From NCBI GenBank assembly GCA_035236585.1, contig CP141126.1, positions 66,069,414-66,133,413 on the forward strand: a DNA stretch of 64,000 bases. The letters run 5' to 3'. Positions 12,386 to 24,500 of this stretch are shown here, piece after piece. A program made the position numbers and the translations under genes. Origin of the DNA: Warburgia ugandensis (taxonomy: Eukaryota > Streptophyta > Magnoliopsida > Canellales > Canellaceae). The notes under the pieces were generated by a model. That model saw only the letters and a list, made by a program, of their open reading frames with translations, ran no database searches and was not told where the DNA came from. Numbering within the stretch: the stretch's first letter is position 1; the number at the start of each line of letters is the position of its first letter.

Positions 12386-14388
12386 TTTTAGCTAAAAAGT
12401 TCCTTATGAGAACTGTTTTGATACTTAATCATTAAAGATTTGTTATTTTGCATAAAGTTAAGAATTCTAAAGAGGCCGGGTAAGAGTATCATAAGAAGTA
12501 GACACTGGTTTTTTTTACTAACGATGACCATGTTTTCTAGATCTAAGCCATTCATTATTTTTTAAATGGCTCAGATAGGCTGCAAATCAAATTTCGTGAC
12601 CATTGGTTGCCTTTAACTTATGCTTCTGTCAGGCAAAATTCAAAGCCATCTGTTTTTATTTAATTTTTTAAAGACCCAAAACAAGTGAATAAGATAATCC
12701 AAATGCATTTATTTTTCATGTGTTTCCTAATTTCTGTACGCTTACATTTAAACAGCTCAAATCTTCCAAAAAACTGCTTCAGACCTAGCATTTACTTCAT
12801 AGAATGCTTAAGAGCGAACTCAAATCTAGAAGCACTATTCGAGAGGTCCATCAAAGCAACCATAGTTACTAGTTTCCTTAGAAGTTATCTTCTCTGACCA
12901 TCCTAAGTTCCCACCCTTAACTTTATATACTTGCATAAGGAACTTTTATTTTATGTTTTATGTTTTTTACAGTTAGAACTGCAGACTATGTACAGTCTCG
13001 AAGCATGTTCTGCTAGGAGAGAGAGTCCTTGCGCCACAGATCCAGGAGGATTGGTTACACCGTAAAGAGGGAATTTTTTTTGAGAAACGATTTTTGTATC
13101 TCGTTCTTCCGCATCCAGTAATCTCAGCGTAGAGAGCCACTTGGAGAAAAAGTTCCTTACATGACGGAGACAGTACACTTCCAGTCAATAACAAAAACGA
13201 CATGGTTATAAACACTGTTAGAAAGAGGGTCCAAAATGTGAAAGCACAGTTTTTGGATGTTAAAATCATTCATTCTTGCTAGTCTTTATTGTATAATTGG
13301 AGGAATGCTTAACCAAACCGCTGTTGGATTCAAAGTGCTCCAGCGTTTTCTATAGATGCCCACATTGAGATGATCTGCCCCATTCATCTGCTTGCTTTGG
13401 CTTTGAATATTGTTGTAAACAGAAAATCAGAAATATTAGAGTACCTACAACATTGTGTTTTTAGTCATTGAACTTGGTTATTTCGAAAGTTTTCAATATA
13501 GAAAGAACGACTTCTCAGGTATTAGAATAATTGAATCCACATTGTTTTTGGAAAACTATATATCTAAAGCCAACGCACTCAAATGTACCGGGTAGATCAT
13601 CTCCATGCGAGCTCTTGGTACAAAATATTGGAGCGTCATCTATCCATCTTCGTATCTCTCCATGTGGCTCAAAAGAATACTGGCTCCTTGTTGGCAGAGG
13701 TCGGCACCCTGCACCCCATCAAGGGGCATATGATAGCCACTTAGTAAGCTCTTCCTCTCAGAGAGAGAGAGAGAGAGAGCTCATCACGTGCTTACTATAA
13801 TACGGTACAACACCCTATTTTGGCCATTTATTTTGCAAAATTAACATGCTTTTTTGGTAGAACACAAGTATCAAAAGGCAATTACAAGTTATGCAGGCTA
13901 TATTTTAGGAGAAAACGTTGGTCCCCGTACGCTTTTAAATGCACAGAAAACAAGAAAAAGACTCTCCGAACAGAGGGTTTGGATCATTAAACAAGAAACA
14001 TGACCATGTGTCCTAAACGGTATTCTTCTCATAAAATTATGTCCCTTTAATTTGATGGTTGGGTTATCCTAAGGCATGATTGTTGGGCGCTAGACATCTG
14101 ACCAGGGTGCCATCATCCAGATAGTTAAGACCAATTGTATGTTAGACCCACTGGATGAGGGCAGGTGCGCACTCCTTGCATGAGGGCCCTCGTATACCGC
14201 CCTAAAACTACGCATGACACGCAGTTTCGCCTTATATTATCTTAAACAAGTGGAAGAGAATTAAATAGTCAAATTGACAGTAACTACGCCTAACGTTAGT
14301 TCCTACAGAAAAAAAGATATGGCAGTCCCGTAGACGAAGCTCCCACGTATGCAGAATCAGATAAAGGGAACAAACTACAAAAACCAAT
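12386..14388. other. Intergenic DNA downstream of MCTS1; GA microsatellite
   Basis: No gene is recognised on either strand. Base composition is more even than in the first 12 kb. A (GA)n microsatellite of about 19 bp is at 13761-13779. The overlapping minus-strand frames near 12951-13269 show no known domain. Confidence 0.45.
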
Positions 14389-14463
14389 AATATGCAACCT
14401 TTGTATTTTGCAAAAGGCTATTTTCTCGCCTTGAAAAAATGACCTCAAGGTTGCACGAACTAT
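14389..14463 (-). mobile_element. Fragment of an Au-like SINE
   Basis: On the minus strand this piece contains the SINE words 'cttgaggtcat', 'caaggcgag' and 'agcc..ttttgcaaaa', in the same order as the fuller copy at 20851-21030. Only the central part (B-box region and 'cctcttgcaaaa' body) survives, with both ends missing. Confidence 0.6.
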
Positions 14464-15079
14464 AGAAATAAAAGGTTATAGGAAGACAGCTATAGAAATA
14501 ACTGCAGTAAGTGCATCATTCATGCTCGTCTAAGACTTTAAGTCAACCCAGTCTGTCACATCACAGTCCACCAACTAGTTGGACACCAGTCGGATCTACC
14601 AATCAAATCAAACGACTTCAATTAGGTCGAAGGGCCAAAAAGTGGCCATTGCTAACTAAGAAACTAACTATCAAAGTAAGGCTAAAATCCTATTATCAAA
14701 ACAGGACAAGCTCCTGGCCTCCACTCCAGTGGTACAAGGCCTTCCCCAACTTCAGTTGTGTGCGGGTTATAACCAGTTGAACCCTGCCCGCACACCCCTG
14801 CATAGCATGATGGAGACTAATATCACCAGCGCGCTGCTGGGATTAGGATTTGTGAGTTTACTATATAGAGATGTGAGTAGCCCATAGAAGCAAAGAACAA
14901 CAGCAACAAGCCCGACTGTGGACTCATCCTTGGCATTTTTGCAGTACTGACCAGAATCCAACATATAAGCTCGCAAAGCTGCAGGTACAACTAGTAGTTC
15001 GAGTATACTCCCTGGTTCATAGTGCCATTTCGATAAGCTGCATATGTAAGTTTTATCAAGTACCAAGTCAACATTCTTT

Positions 15080-15365
15080 CAGTTCAACCCCCATATGACT
15101 TTTACCTCAACAGGTATAACAGTCGGTAGATTCCATGGTTCTTGTGCTCAGAAACACCGGACAACCCAACAGTATTAGATGACTGACATCAATGTTGAGT
15201 ACCAGTAGAACAGTTACTTGCCTTGAACTCAACTCCCATATGATTTTTCCCTCTATAGGTATCAAAGCGCCAATAAGCATTTAACATTGTGCTTGTACCC
15301 AAGACACCGGGTAACCCTATAGTTCATTAGAAGATTGGTATCAATTAGTGGAAGGTAGAATAGAT
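15080..15365. repeat. Degenerate direct duplication, period about 148 bp, 3' of MCTS1
   Basis: Two blocks start with 'caacccccatatgacttttacctc' like words (15085) and 'caactcccatatgatttttccctc' like words (about 15230). Both continue through 'caggtat/taggtat', 'ttgtgct/ttgtacc', 'acaccgg' and 'accagtagaacag/ggaaggtagaatag'. They are clearly related but heavily diverged. Confidence 0.55.
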
Positions 15366-15524
15366 ACTAATCTGGATCATCCAGAAATCAATGCATCAAT
15401 AACAGTGCCCATAGTTGCAGGTCTCATCTATGAGGGTATTGTAAAAAATCCAGAGAGTAAAGTACAAATGATAAGTACACAGAGGAGCTACTGATACATT
15501 ATTCTACTAACCTCTGGCACATCC

Positions 15525-15542
15525 TCAATCCAGTTTTTCCAT
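15525..15542 (-). CDS. MCTS1: MCTS1 coding exon 8 (residues 177-181 and stop)
   Basis: After TTTTTGCAG comes ATGGAAAAACTGGATTGA, encoding MEKLD and stop. Plant homologues end in MERLD or close to it, so this 18-base terminal coding exon is credible despite its size. An AATAAT at 15498-15503 is too close to the stop to be a confident poly(A) signal; I could not place the 3' end. Confidence 0.9.
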   Translation of the reverse strand: MEKLD

Positions 15543-18500
15543 CTGCAAAAACAAATCAGTGATTTAAACATTCTGGATTAGCAAGTGGCCTTCATGTCAA
15601 GTTTTTATTTTTTCATGATAAGGACCTTAACTTAATTAAAGAACAGGTCACATAGATATCAGATAGAGCCGCACCATACCCAACCATCATAATAAAGGTC
15701 AGGATCCTAGCTTAAAGATGAACAAAAAGTTTCCAGATACTGGGCCTTCTCAGAGAAAGTATATGTGGTCATACAATCCACGTAAGCTAAATATCCAAAC
15801 AGCTGATTGAACTTGAAAACTATCAGGGAGGCAACTGAGTAAAAAAATTGAAGTACTCGGCGAAGCAGGAAAAACGCTCAAAATTGACCAACCAAGGTGC
15901 TCATGGAACAGTTACCAGGTTGGGAAATGAATACATGACACAAAACATGAAGCAGAGGTACAAAATAAGGGAGAAAGAAGATGGGAAACAAGAAACCCAG
16001 AAGCAAGCAGAAACTCCAAGAGACGCACTAAGAAACACGTGAAACAAAGTGGAAATGTTTGAAAATGCACTAAGAAACATATGTGAAACAACAGGAAATG
16101 TTTGAAAATGCACCAAGAAACATATGTGAAACAACAGGGAAATATTTGAAAATGCACTAAGGAACATATCTGAAACAACAGGGAAATATTTGAACACAAA
16201 AAAAAAATTCCAAAACAGGGGAAAACATCTAGGAAACAGTAAATAATTTTTTTTGAAATTTAATGTGAAATAATGCAGAACAACGGCAAGATGGAAATGC
16301 ATTTCACGTGTTCAAGTCTTTCTTGAATGTTTCCTAGGCATTTCCTGTACATTTCCCAGATGTTTGTTATACATTTCCAGGTCTTTCTAATACGTTTCCC
16401 CTAGTCTCAAGAGGTGTTTCTTTTGATTTCACAAAGGTGCTTTCACAGAAACAGCTATGCTCATCTTGCCTGGCCTTAGCCATTTCCCTTAACAATGGCT
16501 CAGTGTCAATGTCAAAAGCAGGCAATTCATTAGCCATTAAAGAAAACAAAAACCGCAGGCCACCCATTTAACAGAACAGGAAGACCAGATGTAATGGTCT
16601 ATCCATGTGATTCAGGTATGGATTAGAGAATTACAAAGAGCATGTGCCTAACTGGGTCTTTCCTTAACAAAGAATAAGATTTTCTTGGCATTGAAACCTT
16701 CCTTGATCTAGCTGGATATACGCTATGTTACTGGAGATACTGGTCAGTCACTAAAATAAACAAACCACATTGGCATTAAAAATTTGGTATAACTGTTCCA
16801 GTCAATTGAAACTCAGTGTTACTCCAAAATAAAATAAGAAACCACAAGTACAACATGATAAACACAAAAATAGTAAGAAAAGGAAGTCAAGATATTTTCC
16901 ATGACTAACCTTCCAGAGACCGTCATTTAAGTAATGCATGTTATCCACGCCAATTCCCTTGTTGATAGCTCTTCTGGAAAAACAGAAGACTTGCTTAGTT
17001 CCATTCACATGCCTACCAGAATGAAGAGAACAAAGATAAGCTATTTACATATGCATAAGAAATTCCAATTATTTCCAAGGGCCAAGCATCCAGCAGTTCT
17101 CTCCATCGCCATGCAAGCACTACTCACAATCAAATAGGGTAAAAAAGGGTATCCATGGTATATATCCTTAGAATGCCAAACAGACTAATTTGAGCCAAAG
17201 AGGTCCCCACAAAACTAAACCTGCTTCAATTCCATGGTTTTTCCATGAGCCACCTATTTAGTCTCCCTGAATATAAGCAGAAATAAACCTTACAGGCAAT
17301 AACCCCTCAGCTGGCATAAACACTGATTTTAAGAGTTGTTACTATAGGGTTTCATTCCTGCTGCAGATATTCACCATTCCAGGAACCAAATCATGGAACT
17401 TTCCACAAGAAGAATGGAGACCAACATCGCTACCTCCTCTTCTACTCTCACATTGAATCAGCAACATAAAAAAACTAATTTTACAGTTTTTCACATTTCC
17501 TATTTTGGTTGTTTAACCCTGTGGTGACGGTTTTCACATAAAAACACCCTTGCAATCAAATGGGTAGGTCTAGTTCATGAAAAACACCAATCTTTTAAGA
17601 TTATAGAAAGATAGCAAATTTAAAACCCAGAACAAAAGGAAGATGTGACCTTAAATGCTTTAGAACTCTTATGCTTTCTGTGAAGAACAGATGGATGGTT
17701 GCAACCCACGTACAAGGACCACCAGATAAAGGTGAAAATCTTGCACTTTGGTGAGAACAAGATCTAAAGCTATTTCTTTGTTTTCTTGTGGATTTCATGC
17801 TTCTTTTCCTTGCTAATGGATGTTTTATTATGATTATGGTTTATATGCACTGTCAAATGGTGACAATAGTATTGAGCCATTTTCTAATATTGGGATTCTG
17901 CTACTTTTTTATTTTTGCAGTTTTCTTAATGTTTTCGATCTTTATGGAATTAAAAAATCAATTTCAGTCCAACTATAAATTCCCTTGTTGTGACCAAAGT
18001 GACTCATTGGTGACTCAAATAACCCAGAAGTATTTTTAGTAAAATTCCTTGTGTTTCTATACATCTTTTAAATTTTCACTTCCATGCAAATACTGTGATT
18101 GGAAGTCTTGAGATGGAATCCTAGCCCAGCATAACTACTTCTGTTATGGAACAAGCCAAATCATCGAGCGAGTCAATTTGCTACTAGGTCAAGTAACTCG
18201 GATGAATTTTCCAAGTCGTTTCATGAGCTTTAGAACTATGGTCAAAACCAAAACATTTTGCCTTGGACTCAGACAGAAATCATGAGCTAAAGCATATTGA
18301 CAACTTAGGTATAAACTACAAAGCCTAGCTACTTCCATACTAATTTATTGTTTCATTAAATGTGAATATGAAAATTGTTAAGTTTGGACTGTGTTCATTC
18401 CCTAAAATATAGGACTAAACGTAAGTTTACAAAAACTTCATTTAGGACAATGCTAGACATAGTTATTTTACTTAACAGAAGATTAGCAGTAATATTGTAT

Positions 18501-21500
18501 GCAGCTCTTAGTTGTCAATCCCATATTGGTCAGCATACCAGTCTAGGCTTCCAACTGGGATGTACCAGCGGGATGGGCAATACCAGAATGGTATTAACCA
18601 CTATGAATAAAAAAATTTAAAAATACAAAAAAAGCTAAAAATTCAGGAAAGTTTCAAAAAAAAGCAGAAAAATAGGAGAAAATAGTGAAAATTAAGCAAA
18701 TATTGTATTTGCATGAAATCCAATGTTTTCAGCTCAAAATTGAAGGAAAACAGCAGAAAAATGAAGAAACCTGATTGTTGAAGATTGTCTTCTTCCTATG
18801 AACAGCGAACATGAACCAGCAAGTTGAAGGTTTTCAAATCCTCCCCAAAACCCCAAACAACCAAGAAACTGTTGATGGGCCCCAAACACTCTATTTGAAA
18901 ACTTTTAGGAAAAATTCAGATTCCACAGTAATTCTCGGTCGTCTTCTACGTGAGGCCAGCTGATTTAGGGTTTTCAAGCATAGAAAACTTCTCAAAACTC
19001 TTTATTTTGTGAAAATAAACTCTCCCTTCAGCTAGGACAAAGTAGTTGACCGCCATTCCTCTTCATATAACTCTTAAAAATTGTTTAGATTGGGGTATTC
19101 TTGAAAAAGAAAAAATATAGGCAACTATGCATTTTAAGTAAAGACTGGACCAAAATGCTTTAGATGGTTTGGACATGTCCAAAGGAGACCGAGAATGGCA
19201 CCAGTTAGAAAGAGCGAATCAATCCAAGTCAAAGTTTCTACGGGGCAGGGGGAAGGCCCAAAAGGGCGTGGATAGAAGTGGTGAGATAAGATTTAAAAAC
19301 TTTTGGACTTAATAAGGCCATGATACTTGATAGAGGAGAATGGAGGAAAAAGATTTGTGTAGCCAACCCCTGCAATTGCCAAACGGTAAAGACCGATGCA
19401 AAATAAGAGTAAGCAGTATCAGCCGGTATTTGGCCATGACCAGTAGTCCCTGGATTTTGTACCAGTTTTCTGACCAAAACTGGGAATACTGGCATACCAG
19501 CCGGTGCGGTACTGGTATTGACAACTAAGATGCAGCTTTTTGTCATTTTCCTGAAAAAGGATAAATTCTCATATAAATATTTCATATTGTCACAAAAGTG
19601 TGGCCATCCTAACAACTTATTACATACAAAGTAATATGCTACATAAGATTTCTGATTAAAAAGTTTTATGAAATGTGGAGAATACGAAACTTAGTTTCAA
19701 ATACACTGAAGTATTAGTCTATTTAGCAAAAGTAGGGCTGCCAGATCCTAAGCACATTCAGCTAGGCCCTTTGACTGTCTTTTCACATGATATGCACAGG
19801 ATGGTGGTGCATATAAGTTCCTGGTGTCAAAATCTGCAGTGGGATACTTGCAAACACCATGATAGTGTAGGCAAGCTGGCTTGAAGATTTAGTCTGTTTA
19901 GCAAAAGTAGGGCTGCCAGATCCTAAGCACATTCAGCTAGGCCCTTTGACTATCTTTTCACATGATATGCACAGGATGGTGGTGCATATAATTTCCTGGT
20001 GTCAAAATCTGCAGTGGGATACTTGCAAACACCATGATAGTGTAGGCAAGCTGGCTTGAAGATGCATTTTCTTAAATTAACAAATATTTGATCTTGTGAT
20101 TCACTTAGGATTCTACAAAGATAGCTCTTCTAGCGGTAGAGAAATTGAACAAAGAAGAAGCAAAAGAGCTAGAAGATAGAGTAGCTTTGGACTTCTGCAC
20201 ATAACAGAAGTTTGCCCAACCACTTTTGCTAAGCCATGGCTTCCTCCGACTCCATTTTCTTTAAGTAGGGCCTAATAAGTAAAACAAAATCATTTCTATT
20301 TAGTAACACTTGGGAACTTGTAGATCTTCCACCTGGAAGTAAAACAATAGGTTGTAAATGAGCTATTCAAGAAAAAGCTTTGAACAGATGGATCAGTGAG
20401 AAATATAAGCTTGACTTGTACTAAAGGGTTTTATCCAGAAAGGAGAGTACTCTTTAGACATGTTTTTCCCAGAAACCCAATAATTACTATTCAGATGATG
20501 TTGATGGCCTCCATTTACAATGTCCAAAACAAAAGGCATGCAGGATAATCAAAAGGCGTGCAGACTTTGTGATTTAGGGTCAACAAAAGAATGGCCTCAA
20601 AAATTAACAGTTTGTTGGCATTTGCTGAAGATAGATATATAAAGCATTAAATTTGTCTATGGCAGCAACAACGGTGCCGTCATATGTCCATATACAGATG
20701 GAATGCTTGTTATAGGAACTTTCTCTGAAATAAATTAAGGAAAAGATATCCTTCAAAAGAACTTTGTGCAACTTTGTAGTCCTGGACCCTGCGCCAGGCT
20801 GCCCTCTTTTCAAAAGAACTTCGACATGAAAGAAGTAGAGTAGCAGATGTAAAAAAGGAGCAGCCCCAGTGCACAAAGCTCTCGCCTATACGGGGTCTAG
20901 GGAAGGGGCAGGCCACAATAGCATAAAGTAGGCAGCCTTACCTTGCATTTTTACAAGAGGCTGATTTCACGCCTTGAACCCATGACCTCAAGGTCACACG
21001 ACGACAACTTTTACCGTTGCGCCAAGGCTAAGTGGAGTAGCAGATGTGATGTTTGCAATTACAACTCTTAGAGACAAAGATAAGATAGATTTACTCTAAA
21101 TTAGAGTCTAACTTAAGGAATTTTAATCAGTAAACCACAAAAGAGCTTCCACATATAATACAAAGTGCGGGTGTGAGATAGATGCTATGTAGTCGAAGGC
21201 GCGACTCGTCGCTAGGTGCCAAAAAGCGCCAGCTTGCTACTCGAATCTAGGTAGGAGCAAGTTAATAAGTAGCACTGCGACTAGTCACATGCCTCGTTGG
21301 GCCTAATGCGCCCTCAATTCCAGGCGCAGCGTAAGTGAAAAAAAGCCCTACTTTTTCATTTTTCTTTTTCCTTTCTTCTTCTTCCCCATTCCACTACTTC
21401 CTTCTTGCGAGAGTACTGAATGAGTGACCTTCCATCATTGATTGAAGCCCATTTCAAGTGACTGAGGTAAGATTCTAACTTTTATTTGTTTCCTTTTTTC

Positions 21501-24500
21501 GTTTTTTCGTTTTTTTTGTAAAAATACGATAAAAACAGTACCGTTTTTTCAATTTTCATGCGTAATGCTTCATTTTTCTTTGAAATCTCAACATATCTAC
21601 ACTCTAAAGCTAAAAACAAAAACTCCATTTTATTCTTTCCATCTATTTTCATTGATTTAGTGTATAATGCACTGTTTTTGTAGTTTTTTGTATTATTTTT
21701 TTTACCGAAAATGTAAAATACATCAATAATTTGTATTTTTGGGTTTTTTCTAAAGCAAATATCCATATTCTCACCATTATAATGCTAAAGATGACCGACC
21801 CATGAAATGGCTTTTGCTACTATCTTTTTTTCCATCATTTTTCACTAAAAGCAGTGAAAAATAGTACAGTTTTTTTTTGGCTTTTTGGTAGCAAATGTGT
21901 AATTGTCACCGTAAGAATTCTAAAACAACTTATCAATGGAATCTTTTAATGTTTTTTCTTTTTTTTCACTAAAAACAGTAATTTTAATTTAGTAATTTGT
22001 TTTTGCAGCAAATATGTAAAATATCACCATTATAATGCTAAAAACAACTTATTAATGGACTCCTTTGATTTTTTTCTCCCTTTTTTTGTTATTTTTCACT
22101 AAAAAACAATTAAAAAATGTAATTTATTTTTGTAACAAATTTGTAAATGGGACCATTATAATGCTAAAAACGACTATTCTGTAACTTTACTTTCATATTT
22201 TGCATCTTTCTTTTCACTTTTCTTAAGTTTTGTTTCCATAACCTTCTTAGTTTTCTATATTTCTTACTTTTGTACTGTTATTTATTTTATTTTTTGTTAA
22301 ATTTTTTTTTCTATTTGTTTGCAGGGTTCCTCTTTTGATTGCTAGATTTGTTTCCATTCCACTCTACAAGTATTAGGTTCCTATATTCCTATACATCTAT
22401 GTAGTTAGATGCGCGAGGCATACCAAGCTGCAAAGGGGTGCACCTGGAGCCTGGGGCGCCTAGGCACATGCCTGAATCATGAGGCACAAAATTATGTATT
22501 TAATAATTAAAAAATAGATAAAAAATTCTTAAAAAATCCTAAAAATACATCACACATGAAGACACAAGCATGGGAAAGCTATATATGTGGATAGGAATAC
22601 GTTTTAACTAATAAATATAAATAATAAAAAAATCTAATTTCTTTAACTGTTATTTTCAGAAAACTTCAAAAAAATAACACTTAAATACAAAAAAGCATGA
22701 AAAATACGTCACACATGAAGACACAAGCATGGGAAAGCTATATATGTGGATAGGAATACGTTTTAACTAATAAATATAAACAAGCAATTTTTTTCTAATT
22801 TCTGTAACTGTTATTTTCGGAAATTTTCAAAAAAATAACACTTAAATACAAAAAAAGCATGAAAAATACATCACACATGAAGACACAAGCATGGGAAAGC
22901 TATATATGTTCCTATCCACATATATAAAATAAAATAAAATAAAATAAAAAACATTTTTCCCAATTTCTGTAACTGTTATTTTTGGAAATTTTGAAAAAAA
23001 TAACCCTAAAATACAAAAAAGAAAAAAGAAAAGATGAAAAAATTATCACACATGAAGACACAAGCATGGGAAAGCTATATCTGTGGATAGAAATACATTT
23101 CAATGAAGAAATACAAAAAAACATAAACATTTTTATACTTCCATAACTGGTATTTTTGAAAAAACACAAAAAACCTAAAAACAAACTCAAATCTACAGCA
23201 AAGAAGCATAAAACTCAAATGGAATGTTTGTTTATACATATAGAATAAGAACCCATCAAGATTTATGAAAAAAAGTAAACAAAAAAATCTGGTACTAGTT
23301 TTTACGTTTTTTAACAAAAACTGTAACAAAAGGGTAGGATTCGTGAATCCACACCTTTTTGTGCTTAGATCTGTGAAAGATTGAAGAGGAATAGTTGTTT
23401 TCACCTTCTCAGCCCTTTGGAATAGCGAAAATAGGGTTTGAAGAGGAAAAACGTAAAAAAAAAAAATGAAGTTTATAACTTACTCGCAATGTCAACTGCA
23501 CCTAGACTTGGGGGTGTGCCTTAAAGGAGGCTCCAGGCACACCTAGGCGTGGGCCCAGGCTCGCGCCTAGGTTTCACTGCGACTTGCTCCCTCCCAGGCG
23601 CTCACCTTACGCTTTCCATGCCTTTAACTACATAGTTATACATTGATACTACAATATATCAATCATCAAGGGGCTCCATCAACGCTTCTTCTAGATTAAT
23701 GGATCTAGGGTGGGAATACAGGGAGACAAGGGATCCAAATGACAAAATTTTGGCATGGTGCAAGCTTTGTGGATAATAAATGTAGTGGTGGGATATTCAG
23801 ATTTAAACAGCATTTGACGGGTGGGCATAAGAATGCCAAAAAATGCACTCTGGTCACTCCCGAGATACCTTAGAAAATTTTAGATTATATGAATGAAGCA
23901 AAGAAAAAGAAAGAGAATAGTGAGAATAACAAAGAAGATGGAATGGCTAGAAAATTTGTTTGGTTTACATGATAAAGATGACGATGATGAGAGTGAAAGA
24001 GATTAATAGTACCAAGGCTGCTGGTATTTCCATTGGAGATAAGAGGCATAAGATGCCCACGCAACAAACAAAGGGGCCTATTAACTATCTCTTTGATCCC
24101 AATCCTGAGGCCCAAGGTAAGGAGAAAGCACTCATGCAATAGATGACAATGAACAGAGCATATAAGAAGTTTAGGACAAGAGCATGCGATTACATAACCT
24201 CTTGGTTCTACAAACATAGGATTGCATTCAATGCCGCTCATAGTCATTCCATTTAGATTATGTGAGAGGCAGTTGCGCAACATAGTCCAAGTAATATCTT
24301 ATATTTTTAATATTCATTTTAGCCTTTTACCTAATCTTATATCCTATAATCTTATGTGACTAAGATTTCAAGGCACCCTTGTATCACGAGTTGAGAGTGA
24401 ATCTTCTTTAGAAGCAAGTAGAGAAGACAAAAGAGTACATAGATTAGTGTAAAGCTTATTGGATTAGGTATATGTTCAATGTTCTTTTTCGCACCTTTTT

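Noticed and set aside
14767-15066. 99-codon minus-strand frame with hydrophobic stretches, 3' of MCTS1
   Set aside because: No recognisable family, no supporting splice structure, and it ends near degenerate repeats; chance frame more likely.
16019-16197. Regularly spaced repeats that might suggest a CRISPR-like array
   Set aside because: The whole unit repeats without unique spacers, and the DNA is plant nuclear; it is a minisatellite.
15901-16302. 133-codon minus-strand frame with repeated Cys/Phe/His blocks
   Set aside because: It lies over the 44-bp minisatellite; its apparent protein repeats come from the DNA repeat.
20980-21030. tRNA-like sequence on the minus strand
   Set aside because: It is the A-box/B-box head of the Au SINE; no cloverleaf with an anticodon arm and acceptor stem can be folded by eye.
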